Source of the DNA: Agrobacterium vitis
GTDB lineage: Bacteria; Pseudomonadota; Alphaproteobacteria; Rhizobiales; Rhizobiaceae
Length of the DNA stretch: 64,000 nt
Direction of reading: 5' to 3'
NCBI RefSeq assembly: GCF_014926405.1
Contig: NZ_JACXXJ020000003.1
Span: 789,001-853,000 of the forward strand
The notes beneath the pieces are model-generated. The model saw nothing but the letters and a program-made list of their open reading frames with translations, ran no database searches and had not been told where the DNA came from. A program made the position numbers and the translations under genes. Below are positions 44,781 to 53,902 of this stretch, one piece after another; within the stretch, counting starts at the first letter, position 1, and each line of letters starts with the position of its first letter.

Positions 44781-45485
44781 ATGCGTCACGGCCAGCATAT
44801 CCTCGATCTCGGTCCAATCCTGGAGCAAGCTTTCACGCGAACCGCTGACGCGGACCTGGCCGCGTTCGATAACCATGCCCTGTTCGGCGATTTCAAGCGC
44901 CAGTTTCGCATGCTGTTCAACGATGATCATCGACATTTCGCTTTCCTTGCGAAGCTTGATCAGCGCTTCAAGCAGCATATCGACGATAACAGGAGCCAGG
45001 CCTTCGAAAGGCTCATCCAGCAGGAGGCAAGTCGGCTGGCTCATCAGCGCACGGCCTATCGCCAGCATCTGCTGCTCTCCACCGGAAAGCTGGTTGCCAC
45101 CATTTTTCCGCCGTTCGGCAAGGCGGGGAAAGAGCTCGTAGACACGCTCCATCGTCCATCCTCGGCGAAGATCGGCGATGCGCAGGTTTTCCTCGACGCT
45201 CAACGTGGCAAAAATCTGCCGCTCCTGCGGCACGAAGCCTATGCCAAGCCGGCAGCGTTGGCTGGGAGAAAGCCCGCCGATTTCCCCAGAGTTAAAACGA
45301 ATGCTGCCTTCCTTGAGCGCCAAGCGCCCGGCAATGGTGCAGAGCAGCGTGGTTTTGCCAGCACCATTGCGCCCAAGCAGCGCCAGCCCGCCGCCCATGG
45401 GGAGGGTCAGGTCAATGCCATTGATAATGCGGGTCGGGCCGTAACCGCTGACGACATTTCGGATTTCGAGCAGGTCTGCGGTCAT
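44778..45485 (-). CDS. livF: branched-chain-type ABC transporter ATP-binding protein LivF
   Basis: 235 residues. Walker A GRNGAGKTTLLCTIAG, signature LSGGEQQMLAIGRAL, Walker B CLLLDEPFEGLAP and H-loop IIVEQHAKLALEIAEQG are typical of LivF. The start overlaps the livG stop by 4 bases. Last gene of the livKHMGF operon. Because MhpA-like and ring-cleavage genes lie upstream, the cargo may be an aromatic or aliphatic acid rather than an amino acid. The stop codon is contributed by a palindromic repeat. Confidence 0.92.
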   Translation of the reverse strand: MTADLLEIRNVVSGYGPTRIINGIDLTLPMGGGLALLGRNGAGKTTLLCTIAGRLALKEGSIRFNSGEIGGLSPSQRCRLGIGFVPQERQIFATLSVEENLRIADLRRGWTMERVYELFPRLAERRKNGGNQLSGGEQQMLAIGRALMSQPTCLLLDEPFEGLAPVIVDMLLEALIKLRKESEMSMIIVEQHAKLALEIAEQGMVIERGQVRVSGSRESLLQDWTEIEDMLAVTH

Positions 45486-46225
45486 GAACGGTTCCCCAGA
45501 TAAGCGGCACGGACATTGGCGTCATGGCGAATTTCCTCTGGCGTGCCACGCGCGATGATGGTTCCCTCGGCCAAGACCGTGATCTCCCGTGCAAAGCGGA
45601 AAACCAGCGGCATATCGTGCTCGATCAGCAAGACGGCAACATCGGCTGGCAATTCATCGAGAATAGTGAGGATCACCTCATGATCCGCCGCAGGCAGTCC
45701 AGCAGCAGGCTCATCCAGCAACAGCACTTTCGGGCGCAGGGCCATGGCGACCGCCAGTTCCACGAGGCGTTGCTGGCCATAGGCCAGATCGCGCACCGGA
45801 ACATGCGGGACATTGGCAAGGCGCATACGGCTGGCAATCTCTTCTGCTTCCGCGACCACTTTTGCCGGGAAGCCATGATGCCCTGCCATCGAAAACCCAA
45901 AGCCTTCACGTTCGCCAATTGCAAGCGCGATATTTTCAAGGGCTGTGAATGAGGTAAACAGATTGGTGACCTGGAAATTGCGCACCAATCCCAGCCCAAC
46001 GCGCTTGTGCTGCGCCATGCCCTTGAGGTCGATACCATCGAGAAATATCGCCCCCTTGCGTGGGGACAGCCTGCCGGTAATGAGATTGATCAGCGTCGTC
46101 TTGCCAGCACCGTTTGGCCCGATCAATGCGTGGCGTGCGCCCTTCTCAAGCACGAGCGACACATTATTGGTGACCACCAGTCCACCGAATTGCAAGGTAA
46201 GGTTTTCAAGCTGCAAAGCGCTCAT
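45482..46225 (-). CDS. livG: branched-chain-type ABC transporter ATP-binding protein LivG
   Basis: 247 residues from the ATG at 46225 (AAGGA upstream, 4-base overlap with the livM stop). The frame stays open for ~200 more codons upstream, but that stretch is an antisense-like shadow of livM and has no LivG homology. Seen: Walker A GPNGAGKTTLINLITG, the LivG motif VGLGLVRNFQVTNLF, a signature region LAYGQQRLVELAVAMAL (Leu-Ala-Tyr-Gly-Gln in place of LSGGQ, usual for LivG) and Walker B VLLLDEPAAGLP. Confidence 0.92.
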   Translation of the reverse strand: MSALQLENLTLQFGGLVVTNNVSLVLEKGARHALIGPNGAGKTTLINLITGRLSPRKGAIFLDGIDLKGMAQHKRVGLGLVRNFQVTNLFTSFTALENIALAIGEREGFGFSMAGHHGFPAKVVAEAEEIASRMRLANVPHVPVRDLAYGQQRLVELAVAMALRPKVLLLDEPAAGLPAADHEVILTILDELPADVAVLLIEHDMPLVFRFAREITVLAEGTIIARGTPEEIRHDANVRAAYLGNRS

Positions 46226-47220
46226 CGACCGATCCTTCCGCGCAGTTGAGCCAAAATCCGCGTAATGCCCCCTGGTGCGAACAGAACGAGCACCACGAGG
46301 ATGATCCCCAGCCAGAGCTGCCACATGACAGGATTGTCTTTCGACAAGATGTCCTGGGCAACGAGATAGACAGCAGGTCCAATAATCGCGCCGTAAAGCC
46401 GCCCTGAGCCACCAAGCGCCAACATGACAAGAATAGTTGCCGACAGTTCGAAACTCATATCCTTCAGGCCAACGAACTGATTGACCTCGGCTTGCAGAGC
46501 ACCGGCAAGCCCGGCCAGCAAGCAGGAAATGACGAAGATCAGCAAGGTGCGTGGCCGGACCGCGATGCCGATGGCAGCGGCGCGACCGGGATTGTCGCGG
46601 ATCGCCATGATGGACTGTCCGAATGGCGAATGGACCAGTCGGCGCACCCCAAGCCAGACAAGCAGAAAGACCAGGGCCGAGAACCAATAACCGACCTGAC
46701 CGAGCAGATCGAATTCGTAAAGACCCAAAACCGGCCAGGTCTCCATGCCAACCAAGCCATCGACGCCTCCGGTCAACCAGGTCGCCTTGTTGGCGATCTC
46801 GCCAAACAGAAACACCGTACAAAGCGTCAGCATCAGCAAGGTGAACCGTGCCGTGCGTAAAACAATGGCTCCAACCACCGCGCCTACCAGCCCGGCTGCC
46901 ATGGCACCGATCAACAGGCCGCTCAATGGCTCGCCCCAGCCGTATTTTGAGGCAATGCCGGTTGCATAGGCGCCAACCCCGAAAAACGCGGCGTGGCCCA
47001 GCGTGACAATCCCGGCATAGCCGACCAGGAGATCGAGGGACACGGCGAAGATAACGGTGATCAGGATTTGCGAACCGAGCGCGTAATAATCGTCGCCGAG
47101 CAGCGGCACCAGCGCCAACGCAAGGACGATCAAGCCATCAGCCGGATTAAAACCATGCTTGCGGCGCAGGAAGCCGGTAAACGTGGACGGTGGAGAGACT
47201 AGAGTGGAGCGATCTGACAT
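46222..47220 (-). CDS. livM: branched-chain-type ABC transporter permease LivM
   Basis: 332 residues from the ATG at 47220 (a TTG two codons upstream is possible). Roughly eight to ten membrane helices, with VGYAGIVTLGHAAFFGVGAY as the LivM signature and MAIRDNPGRAAAIGI for the ATPase-docking loop. GAAGA precedes the ATG. Nine bases separate it from livH. Inner-membrane channel subunit. Confidence 0.92.
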   Translation of the reverse strand: MSDRSTLVSPPSTFTGFLRRKHGFNPADGLIVLALALVPLLGDDYYALGSQILITVIFAVSLDLLVGYAGIVTLGHAAFFGVGAYATGIASKYGWGEPLSGLLIGAMAAGLVGAVVGAIVLRTARFTLLMLTLCTVFLFGEIANKATWLTGGVDGLVGMETWPVLGLYEFDLLGQVGYWFSALVFLLVWLGVRRLVHSPFGQSIMAIRDNPGRAAAIGIAVRPRTLLIFVISCLLAGLAGALQAEVNQFVGLKDMSFELSATILVMLALGGSGRLYGAIIGPAVYLVAQDILSKDNPVMWQLWLGIILVVLVLFAPGGITRILAQLRGRIGR

Positions 47221-47229
47221 TTTCAATCT

Positions 47230-48087
47230 TCATACCCTTCCAAACAGCCCGCGCGGCCTGACCAGCAGCAGGATGAAGACGAGGAGAAACAACATGACGG
47301 TGCCAAAAGCCGGCACATAATAGGCCGAGACGGTTTGGACCGTGCCGACCAGAAGTGCTGCGACGAAAGAGCCCCGCAACGTGCCAAGCCCCGCCACAGC
47401 CACGACGATTTGAACATAAACAAGGATATCAAAGGCATAGGACGGATTGAGCCCGAAGACATCAGCTCCCAGCATGCCGCCCAGGGCCGCGAGCGCGCCC
47501 CCGAAGGCGAAGGTCGCCATGAACACATGTTTGGTGCGAATGCCGATCGATTCTGCCATACCCCGGTTTTCAACGGAGGCCCGGATGATGGCGCCGATCC
47601 GGCTGCGTTCAAGCACAAACAGAATGAATGCGGCAGTCAGGATACCGATACCGATCACAACCAGCTTGTAGAAATAGAATGAGAAAGGCCCCACCGTCAG
47701 ATTTTGCGCCAGAAACGCGGGAATGACGACGGGGCGCATCAGCGGCCCGAAAAACAACCGCGCCAGCGCACCGACGATGAAGATCAATCCGATGCAGAAG
47801 AGAACCTGATCCAGCTCAGACCGACCGTAAAGTCGTGCATAGAGCAGCTTTTCCGCCACCGCCGCCAGAAGCGCAACAGCAAGGGGCGCGCAGATCACCA
47901 TGAGCGGCCAGGGCAGGCCCCAGGCGCTGATGGCGGTAGCCGCTATATAGCCACCGGCCATGGCAAAAACGCCGTGCGCCAGATTGACGAAACCCATCAG
48001 ACCGAGGGTTACCGACAGGCCGACGGATATGAGGTAAAGCACGCTTGCATAGGCAAGCGACTGGAACGCAACTTCCACCAGTGTCAT
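47230..48087 (-). CDS. livH: branched-chain-type ABC transporter permease LivH
   Basis: 285 residues from the ATG at 48087, preceded by GGAGG at 6 bases. About eight membrane helices; the motif MGFVNLAHGVFAMAGGYIAA is the LivH signature and IRASVENRGMAESIGI the docking loop. It partners LivM. A hairpin-bearing 171-base gap separates it from the upstream binding-protein gene. Confidence 0.92.
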   Translation of the reverse strand: MTLVEVAFQSLAYASVLYLISVGLSVTLGLMGFVNLAHGVFAMAGGYIAATAISAWGLPWPLMVICAPLAVALLAAVAEKLLYARLYGRSELDQVLFCIGLIFIVGALARLFFGPLMRPVVIPAFLAQNLTVGPFSFYFYKLVVIGIGILTAAFILFVLERSRIGAIIRASVENRGMAESIGIRTKHVFMATFAFGGALAALGGMLGADVFGLNPSYAFDILVYVQIVVAVAGLGTLRGSFVAALLVGTVQTVSAYYVPAFGTVMLFLLVFILLLVRPRGLFGRV

Positions 48088-48131
48088 GACAAGCCTCCTC
48101 CCTGTCATCCGGCAATATTGCGGGATGACTC

Positions 48132-48172
48132 CGAGAGTCCGTCAGGTTCAAATCGAACCACACAGACTCTCG
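48132..48172 (-). terminator. two-tier hairpin between livK and livH (attenuator or mRNA stabiliser), followed by a decayed repeat
   Basis: CGAGAGTC (48132-48139) pairs with GACTCTCG (48165-48172), and inside GGTTC (48145-48149) pairs with GAACC (48155-48159). No U run follows on the minus strand, so partial termination or protection of the livK transcript is more likely than full termination. The neighbouring 48190-48236 looks like a degenerate rhizobial palindrome (GGAAAACGGGTTCCACTT). Confidence 0.5.
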
Positions 48173-48258
48173 CCTCCATTGTTTTCGTTCGTCTTTTCGG
48201 GAAAACGGGTTCCACTTCCCCACACAAACGCTAGCCGGACGTTCTGAGCGACCAGAGA

Positions 48259-49479
48259 TCAGAGAGGATGCTCAACCTTCCAGGGGTCTTTGACGGCTGG
48301 AATGGTTTCGAGTTCCACATTGGCAAGCTCGCCGTTCTTCTCGCGCACTTCACGGATGTAGATATTCTGGACAATGTCGCGCGTCTCGGGGTCAATCGAA
48401 ATTGGCCCACGCGGGCTTTGCTCAGCCTTGAAGGTCTTCATAGCGGCCATGGCACCTGCGGCATCCACGGCACCCTTGGTGGCGGCAATGGCTGAGCAGA
48501 TCAGATGCATGCCATCATAGGCGCCAACGGCCATATAATTGGGCCGGACGGGCATGAACGTATAGGCCTTCTTCCAGGCCTCGACAAAAGCAGCATTGGC
48601 GGGGCGATCACCGGCCATGCTATATTGGCCAGCGGTGAGGACGCCGAGTGCTGCTGCGCCGATATTTGGCAATTCCTCGTCGCTTGTCAGGTCTCCCGGA
48701 CCAATCAACTGGATGCCAGCGCCGCGCAAATCCGCTTCCTGATAGGCCCGCATGAATGCGGAGGCTTGCACACCGCCGGGATGGAATGCAAAGACCACAT
48801 CCGGCTTCTCCTGCTTGGCTGCGAGCAGAAAGGGGACGAAATTTGTGCTCTGGATCGGCATTTTCACCGAGGCGACAATGGTTCCCCCTTTGGATGTGAA
48901 GCCTTTCGTAAAAGCTTCTTCTGCATCGTGGCCAGGGGCAAAATCCGTGGTCAGCAGGTAGGCTCGCTTGAAACCGCGCTTGGCAGCCGCCCATTGGCCC
49001 AACGGCTGGTTCACCTGCCAATGGGTAAAGGCCGTGCGCACATACCAGGGCGCAAGCTGGGTGGTATTGGCGCCTGCCGCATTGAACAAGACGCAGGGCA
49101 TCTTGGCCTTCATCAACAATGGCGCCACAGCATTGGCATTGGGCGTCCATTGGAAGCCGCCAAGATATTGTACCTTGTCACGCGTCACCAGTTCTTGAAC
49201 CAGTCGTTTGGCCACATCCGGATTGGCACCGCCGTCGTCGCGGATGACGAGTTCGACTGGAATATCCCCCAGCACGGCCTTGCCCTCGGTCTCCAGGTAG
49301 AGTTTCGCCGCATTGGCCATGATTTGCCCACTCGATGCGAACGGGCCGGACATGGTCAATACCAGCCCGATTTTGATCGGCTGGCTGGCGGCTCGTCCCT
49401 GCCCGGCCCAACCGGCCAATGGCGCAGCAGCCAGCAACCCAAGGGCACCTCGGCGTGTAAACTTCAGTTCGGTCATCAT
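48259..49479 (-). CDS. livK: branched-chain-type ABC transporter substrate-binding protein
   Basis: 406 residues from the ATG at 49479 (GGAGGAG just upstream; the next codon is also ATG). A twin-arginine-like signal (FTRRGALGLLAAAPLAGWAG, cut near GRA) is followed by a type 1 periplasmic binding fold (PIKIGLVLTMSGPFASSGQI, then ELVIRDDGGANPDVAKRLVQ). The length and the acidic loop resemble binding proteins for aromatic or urea-type ligands as much as leucine. It heads the livKHMGF operon. Confidence 0.9.
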   Translation of the reverse strand: MMTELKFTRRGALGLLAAAPLAGWAGQGRAASQPIKIGLVLTMSGPFASSGQIMANAAKLYLETEGKAVLGDIPVELVIRDDGGANPDVAKRLVQELVTRDKVQYLGGFQWTPNANAVAPLLMKAKMPCVLFNAAGANTTQLAPWYVRTAFTHWQVNQPLGQWAAAKRGFKRAYLLTTDFAPGHDAEEAFTKGFTSKGGTIVASVKMPIQSTNFVPFLLAAKQEKPDVVFAFHPGGVQASAFMRAYQEADLRGAGIQLIGPGDLTSDEELPNIGAAALGVLTAGQYSMAGDRPANAAFVEAWKKAYTFMPVRPNYMAVGAYDGMHLICSAIAATKGAVDAAGAMAAMKTFKAEQSPRGPISIDPETRDIVQNIYIREVREKNGELANVELETIPAVKDPWKVEHPL

Positions 49480-49997
49480 AGTGCTCCTCCACCAATGATC
49501 GTCAATTGTGCCTCCCCCTTTGGCTAGCCCTCGAAAAGGGAAAGCGCAAAAGGCACGGCGCTGCCGACAAATCCGGAAAACAGACCCGATCGAAGGCAAA
49601 ATTGTTCAATGAACTGATGATGCTAGATCGCGAGCCCTGCGCTGATAGCGGCGCGGCATGTCCTGCAGATTTGAGCGTAGTCTTTCTTGTCGCCGCGAAC
49701 TTCTTCTGACGTGTCTGACGACATTTCCCGATGTCCCAGGCTCTCCACGACGACAAGAACGATTATTATCAATTCCTGCGCTTTATCAAGTTTATTATCA
49801 TAAAATCTAATAAAATTTCATGTTTAAAATTTTAATTATCATTTTATGATATTTTATAACTAACTGCGGAGATATGAAGAGCAGTATTCTTATTGCCTGA
49901 ATTGGCGAACTTCTGCGGCAAACACCATGCTCTCCACACGAGCGCTCAACAATGGGCTGATGCGCCGGTATCTTGCAGATTGGCTCTCCGATAAACG
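49480..49997. other. 518-base intergenic region, low-GC core with TTATC/GATAA half-sites
   Basis: Between the start of livK and the end of the MhpA-like gene, both minus strand. The core 49765-49865 is very AT-rich and contains TTATTATC and TTTATC repeats and the dyad AATTATC (49834-49840) / GATATTT (49848-49854) with a 7-base spacer, resembling the dyad upstream of the dioxygenase gene at 53585. It probably holds the liv promoter. No gene seen. Confidence 0.45.
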
Positions 49998-51641
49998 CTA
50001 GGATGCCGCAGCCAAAGAGTTTTTCACTTCTGCCCGGATCACCGGGCGTGAACCAAGCATCCCCAACTTTTCCACCAGATGCAGGGCTTCAGCGATAGAC
50101 GTGGCTGCCGCGATATATCGGTCACGGCGCAGCAAGAAGACATGCCCAAGATAGGATTTCATCGGGCCGGAGCTGAACAGCCGCCCGACATCCCGGTGAA
50201 CCGGGAAAATGCCGTCAATAGGGTTCATCCATTCAGGGGTCAAACCGACCACAGTTGCACCCGCCGCCTCCAGAGCCCTGATGACATCAACGGACAAAGC
50301 ACGGTCAGGGAACTCATCAAAGACCAGAGCAACAGGTCCATCCGGCAAGACGCGGTCAAGCAATACGCGGTGCCGGTGGCTGTCTTCCACCACGGGCTGC
50401 GGCACCAGGCGTCCCACCATGGTTTCCTTCTCCGGTCTGGAGTCGGGCCATAGAAGTCCCTGGCGAAAGCGTGGCTTTGGCTTGTAGCGCATTTGGGCGA
50501 AATAATCACGGACAGGCGGATAGAGCCCAAGGATACGGAAAGCTGCCCTGGTCAAAAGGGCCTTAATGCCATTTTCCGGCATCATCACCTGCCCCATGCG
50601 CAGCGCCAATGCAATCATTTCCCAGGCATGCGGCCGCCGCTCAATCTCGTAGCTATCCAGGAAATCGGACGGCATATCGCCACGCAATGCTTCCGCCAGT
50701 TTCCAGGCCAGATTATGCGCATCACGCAGGCCGCTATTCATTCCCTGCCCGGCAAAGGGAGGCGTCAAATGCGCGGCATCACCGGCGAGAAAGATATTGC
50801 CGTCCCGCCAGCGATCAGCCAGACGGGCATGGAATGTATAGACCCGCACGCGGCGAAATTCACAATCCCGGTCAGGTCCAACACGCTCCAGAAGGCCACG
50901 GACAAAGGCCTCCTCAGTCGCGCCCTTCTCGTCCTCATTGGTATGCAGCATGAATTCGTAACGACGGATATTGTCCGGACCGGGCAGCGATATGCACGGG
51001 CGAGCAGGATCGCAATGGACCTGCGTATGACGAAAACGATTTTCCGTCCGGACCAGATCGACAATCAGCCACCGCTCCACAAAGGTGGAGCCGACAAGAT
51101 GGACGCCGAGTTTTCCACGTGTCGGGGAACGTCCTCCGTCACTGGCGACCATATAGCGGGCCCGGATGACGCGAGTTCCTTTCGCCGCATGGGCGATTTC
51201 CACGGTAACGGAATCCGCAGTCTGGGAAAATGTTTGCATATCCCAGCCAAAAAACTGGATCACATTGGGATAACGGGCAAGCCCCTCGCGCAAAAGCGCT
51301 TCCAATTCCGGCTGTTGAAATGCATTGCGCTTGTCGAAACCATAATCGCGCGACGTCGGCTCCACGGTCAGAAACAACTCGCCAGCCGGCGAAAGATAAC
51401 GCGAGCCATAGCCGCGCACCACGATTTTCTCTACCGCGTCCTCCAACCCGATAGCTTGCATGGTTCGCATCGACTCGTCGTCGATGGATACGGCACGCGG
51501 CTCCTGAACCGTGGTCAGGTTGCGCTCGACAAGCGCCACCGACACACCCATGCCGCCCAGAAGATTAGCCAGGGTCAGTCCGGTTGGACCCGCCCCGACA
51601 ATGACGACCTCGACTTCGGTCTCAAGTTCCTCGGCGTTCAT
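49998..51641 (-). CDS. MhpA-like FAD-dependent 3-(3-hydroxyphenyl)propionate-type hydroxylase
   Basis: 547 residues. Class A flavoprotein monooxygenase: FAD motif VIVGAGPTGLTLANLLGG (residues 13-30), DG motif MVASDGGRSPTRGKLG and GD motif GNIFLAGDAAHLTPPFAGQG, followed by GMNSGLRDAHNLAWKL and a thioredoxin-like C-terminal domain, the MhpA/resorcinol hydroxylase arrangement. GAGGAGG lies upstream of the ATG. It hydroxylates a phenolic acid to a catechol-type product for the dioxygenase encoded two genes upstream. Whether the substrate is 3-hydroxyphenylpropionate itself is not certain. Confidence 0.88.
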   Translation of the reverse strand: MNAEELETEVEVVIVGAGPTGLTLANLLGGMGVSVALVERNLTTVQEPRAVSIDDESMRTMQAIGLEDAVEKIVVRGYGSRYLSPAGELFLTVEPTSRDYGFDKRNAFQQPELEALLREGLARYPNVIQFFGWDMQTFSQTADSVTVEIAHAAKGTRVIRARYMVASDGGRSPTRGKLGVHLVGSTFVERWLIVDLVRTENRFRHTQVHCDPARPCISLPGPDNIRRYEFMLHTNEDEKGATEEAFVRGLLERVGPDRDCEFRRVRVYTFHARLADRWRDGNIFLAGDAAHLTPPFAGQGMNSGLRDAHNLAWKLAEALRGDMPSDFLDSYEIERRPHAWEMIALALRMGQVMMPENGIKALLTRAAFRILGLYPPVRDYFAQMRYKPKPRFRQGLLWPDSRPEKETMVGRLVPQPVVEDSHRHRVLLDRVLPDGPVALVFDEFPDRALSVDVIRALEAAGATVVGLTPEWMNPIDGIFPVHRDVGRLFSSGPMKSYLGHVFLLRRDRYIAAATSIAEALHLVEKLGMLGSRPVIRAEVKNSLAAAS

Positions 51642-51736
51642 CAGGCCCTCCTCTCCACGCTGAACGTTACAGCGCCCGCATCGTGTTCTGTCTATTAAAC
51701 TTCACTGCAACACCCTACAAATACAGTAGATTTCGC

Positions 51737-51760
51737 CCCTGGGTCCGAATGAACCCAGGG
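51737..51760. terminator. short hairpin between the FAH-family and hydroxylase genes
   Basis: CCCTGGGT (51737-51744) pairs with ACCCAGGG (51753-51760), 8-base loop. It lies 58 bases after the FAH-family stop on the minus strand. No T-run; may reduce read-through into the hydroxylase gene or stabilise mRNA. Confidence 0.4.
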
Positions 51761-51817
51761 AGCTTGCTGTAGATGGGTGGCGCAGTCCTCCCGCCCCGCG
51801 CCGCAGGGCTGCGCTGT

Positions 51818-52669
51818 TCAGGGCTCCGTGCCGACAGCGTTGACCAGCAAACCAACGCCGGGAATATCCACTTCGAAAACATCCCCCGCCTTCATGAACA
51901 GGGGCGGCTCCCGGCGATCTCCAACACCACCTGGCGTACCCGTGAGGATCACGTCGCCGGGCTGCAACGGCGTGAAGTGCGAGCAATAGGAAATCAGCGT
52001 GGCGATGGGGAAGATCAGATCGGCCAGTGTTGCATCCTGCATCACCTGACCATTGAGACGGCCAGTGATTTTCAGCTTCGTGTAATCGCCAACTTCATCG
52101 GGGGTTACGAGCTGCGGTCCAAATGCGCCGGTTGCCGGGAAATTCTTGCCCGGCGTGAATTGGAACGTATGCCGCTGCCAATCACGGATGGTCGCATCGT
52201 TATAGCAGGTATATCCCGCCACGTGATCGAGAGCATTTTCCTCGGCGATATAGCGTCCGCCGCGGCCGATGACGACAGCAAGCTCGGCTTCATAATCCAG
52301 ATGATCCGACACCCGGGGCTTCAGGATTGGCTGGCGATGAGCGATCTGAGTGTCAGCGAAACGGGTGAAGATCGTCGGATATTTGGCATCTGGCCGCTTG
52401 GTTTCCGCACGGTGGGTTTCATAGTTCAACCCGACGCAGAGGATTTTGCCAGCATCCGGCACAACCGGCAGAAGCGCAATATCAGCCTCGGTGAACTCAG
52501 CTCGCCGCCCGGAGATATAATCCTGAGCGCTCTCGAGCAGACCGGCTTCGATAGCCTGTTTCAGCGTCACGACATCGGCGGCAAGCTTGCCGGTCAGATC
52601 AACGATACCGTTGTCGACGCGAACGCCGAAACCTGCCCGGCCAAGCCGGGTGTAACTTAAAAATTGCAT
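51818..52669 (-). CDS. fumarylacetoacetate hydrolase family protein (acylpyruvase/hydratase type)
   Basis: 283 residues. The metal ligands E127 and E129 (DYEAELAVVIG) and D158 (CYNDATIRD) are present, with KILCVGLNYETHRAET and PGDVILTGTPGGVG, the complete core of acylpyruvate hydrolases and 2-hydroxymuconate-type hydratases. It sits between the extradiol dioxygenase gene (48 bases upstream) and the MhpA-like gene. It is likely the step after ring cleavage. Confidence 0.9.
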   Translation of the reverse strand: MQFLSYTRLGRAGFGVRVDNGIVDLTGKLAADVVTLKQAIEAGLLESAQDYISGRRAEFTEADIALLPVVPDAGKILCVGLNYETHRAETKRPDAKYPTIFTRFADTQIAHRQPILKPRVSDHLDYEAELAVVIGRGGRYIAEENALDHVAGYTCYNDATIRDWQRHTFQFTPGKNFPATGAFGPQLVTPDEVGDYTKLKITGRLNGQVMQDATLADLIFPIATLISYCSHFTPLQPGDVILTGTPGGVGDRREPPLFMKAGDVFEVDIPGVGLLVNAVGTEP

Positions 52670-52717
52670 GTCACTAATTCCTAGAATTGGTCTTGGAAGT
52701 GAGATCTGACAACCGGA

Positions 52718-53557
52718 TCAGGAGCGAAGAATCGCCTCGCCCCATTTGTTGAGCGTGCGCGGATGCTGCGGCCAATCCATCGTGTCACGATCGTAGATAA
52801 CTTCCAGTTCAGCCGAGATCTCGATCCAATTGCCATCCGGATCCGTGATGAAAATGAAGAGATTGTTGCCAGGACCATGGCGACCGGGACCCCAGCTGAG
52901 CTGGATATCATGAATTGCCAGATGATCGCACCAATCACGGATATAGTTCCATTCCCCAGCCTCATAGGAATGATGATCGACGCCAACGCGGCCCGGCGTA
53001 TAGAAGCAGGCGATGGTGTGATGCTCGTGATTGGAGGTCGTGAAGGCGGTGGCAAGCCGGCCATCTTCATGCAGCACGCGGTCTGTCAGCTGGAAACCCA
53101 GCTTGCCGACGTAAAAGTCAACAAATGCAGCCACATCCTCGGATGCATAGGTCAGATGCTGCGTTGGCCCCTGGATACCCTTGGCGCCCGGCTTGTCTGG
53201 CTTGGCCACACCGAAGCACACCATACGTCCGTCGGGATCGCGAACCGCGAATGCACCATCTTCAAAATAGGGCGAAGGGCTGGCCAGCACCGCAATGCCT
53301 TCGGCATCGACCCGGGCCCGCAGAAGCGCAAGCCCTTCGGCATTGCGGCAAGCAAGTCCGGAATAAGCCAGCTTCTTGTCAGCTCCAGCAACGGCGATGA
53401 AGCGGCGCTTTGGCCCTTCACAAATCCACTCGTCTCCAACCTTTTCGAGCTTCATGTCCATGGCATCGGCATAGAACCGCGCCAGACGCTCAGGATTGGA
53501 GCTTTCGAATGCAACGTGATGCAGGTACGCACCTGCTTGAACGGCTGTGAATGCCAT
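52718..53557 (-). CDS. type I extradiol ring-cleavage dioxygenase (VOC family)
   Basis: 279 residues from the ATG at 53557 (GGAGG 5 bases upstream); the in-frame extension to 53785 runs through promoter DNA. Two VOC halves; the Fe(II) triad in the second half is H134 (PTQHLTYASE), H195 or H196 (VGVDHHSYEAG) and E246 (DPDGNWIEISAE), with the family signature SWGPGRHGPGNNLFIF. Spacing matches catechol 2,3-dioxygenases. First gene of the dioxygenase-FAH-hydroxylase operon. Confidence 0.92.
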   Translation of the reverse strand: MAFTAVQAGAYLHHVAFESSNPERLARFYADAMDMKLEKVGDEWICEGPKRRFIAVAGADKKLAYSGLACRNAEGLALLRARVDAEGIAVLASPSPYFEDGAFAVRDPDGRMVCFGVAKPDKPGAKGIQGPTQHLTYASEDVAAFVDFYVGKLGFQLTDRVLHEDGRLATAFTTSNHEHHTIACFYTPGRVGVDHHSYEAGEWNYIRDWCDHLAIHDIQLSWGPGRHGPGNNLFIFITDPDGNWIEISAELEVIYDRDTMDWPQHPRTLNKWGEAILRS

Positions 53558-53584
53558 TTGATCCTCCCTGATGATGTTTTTACA

Positions 53585-53605
53585 AATTATCGTTTTTTGA
53601 TAATT
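53585..53605. promoter_or_regulatory. dyad AATTATC-N7-GATAATT upstream of the dioxygenase operon
   Basis: Perfect 7-base inverted arms (53585-53591 and 53599-53605) with a T-rich spacer, 28 bases before the start codon; two more GATAA half-sites follow by 53645. A related dyad lies at 49834-49854 upstream of the liv operon. Position suggests an operator overlapping the promoter. Confidence 0.4.
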
Positions 53606-53902
53606 ATTCAATACAAAAAATTGATAAAATAAAAAATTTGATAAATACACACCGTATGGCGCATGAGCGCCATTCCTGCCGGAATTGACGGAACGCAACC
53701 ATGCACAGCTATTGGAAGACATCAAAGGAAACGTGCGGACGGCAGAGGCGTGATATTTTCTGTCCCAAAACGTCAATATCGCCATTGATCAATGGGCACC
53801 TCAGCTGTTGGCCACAGGCGCCTCATCCATGCCCCTGCAAAGAGAGGTATGCGGGTCTTCCGCAAAGCCGGCTCTACTTTTCCTAAGGCAAATTCTGGGC
53901 TT
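53606..53902. other. intergenic region between the dioxygenase promoter and the lldD end
   Basis: An AT-rich promoter half (53606-53660), then ~240 bases of mixed composition. A short GCGG/CCGC dyad occurs near 53852. No gene or clear terminator was recognised. Confidence 0.4.

Noticed and set aside
46226..46822. ~200-codon in-frame extension upstream of livG
   Set aside because: It lies entirely within livM in another frame, has an Arg/His/Trp-rich shadow composition, and the real LivG start with a binding site is at 46225.
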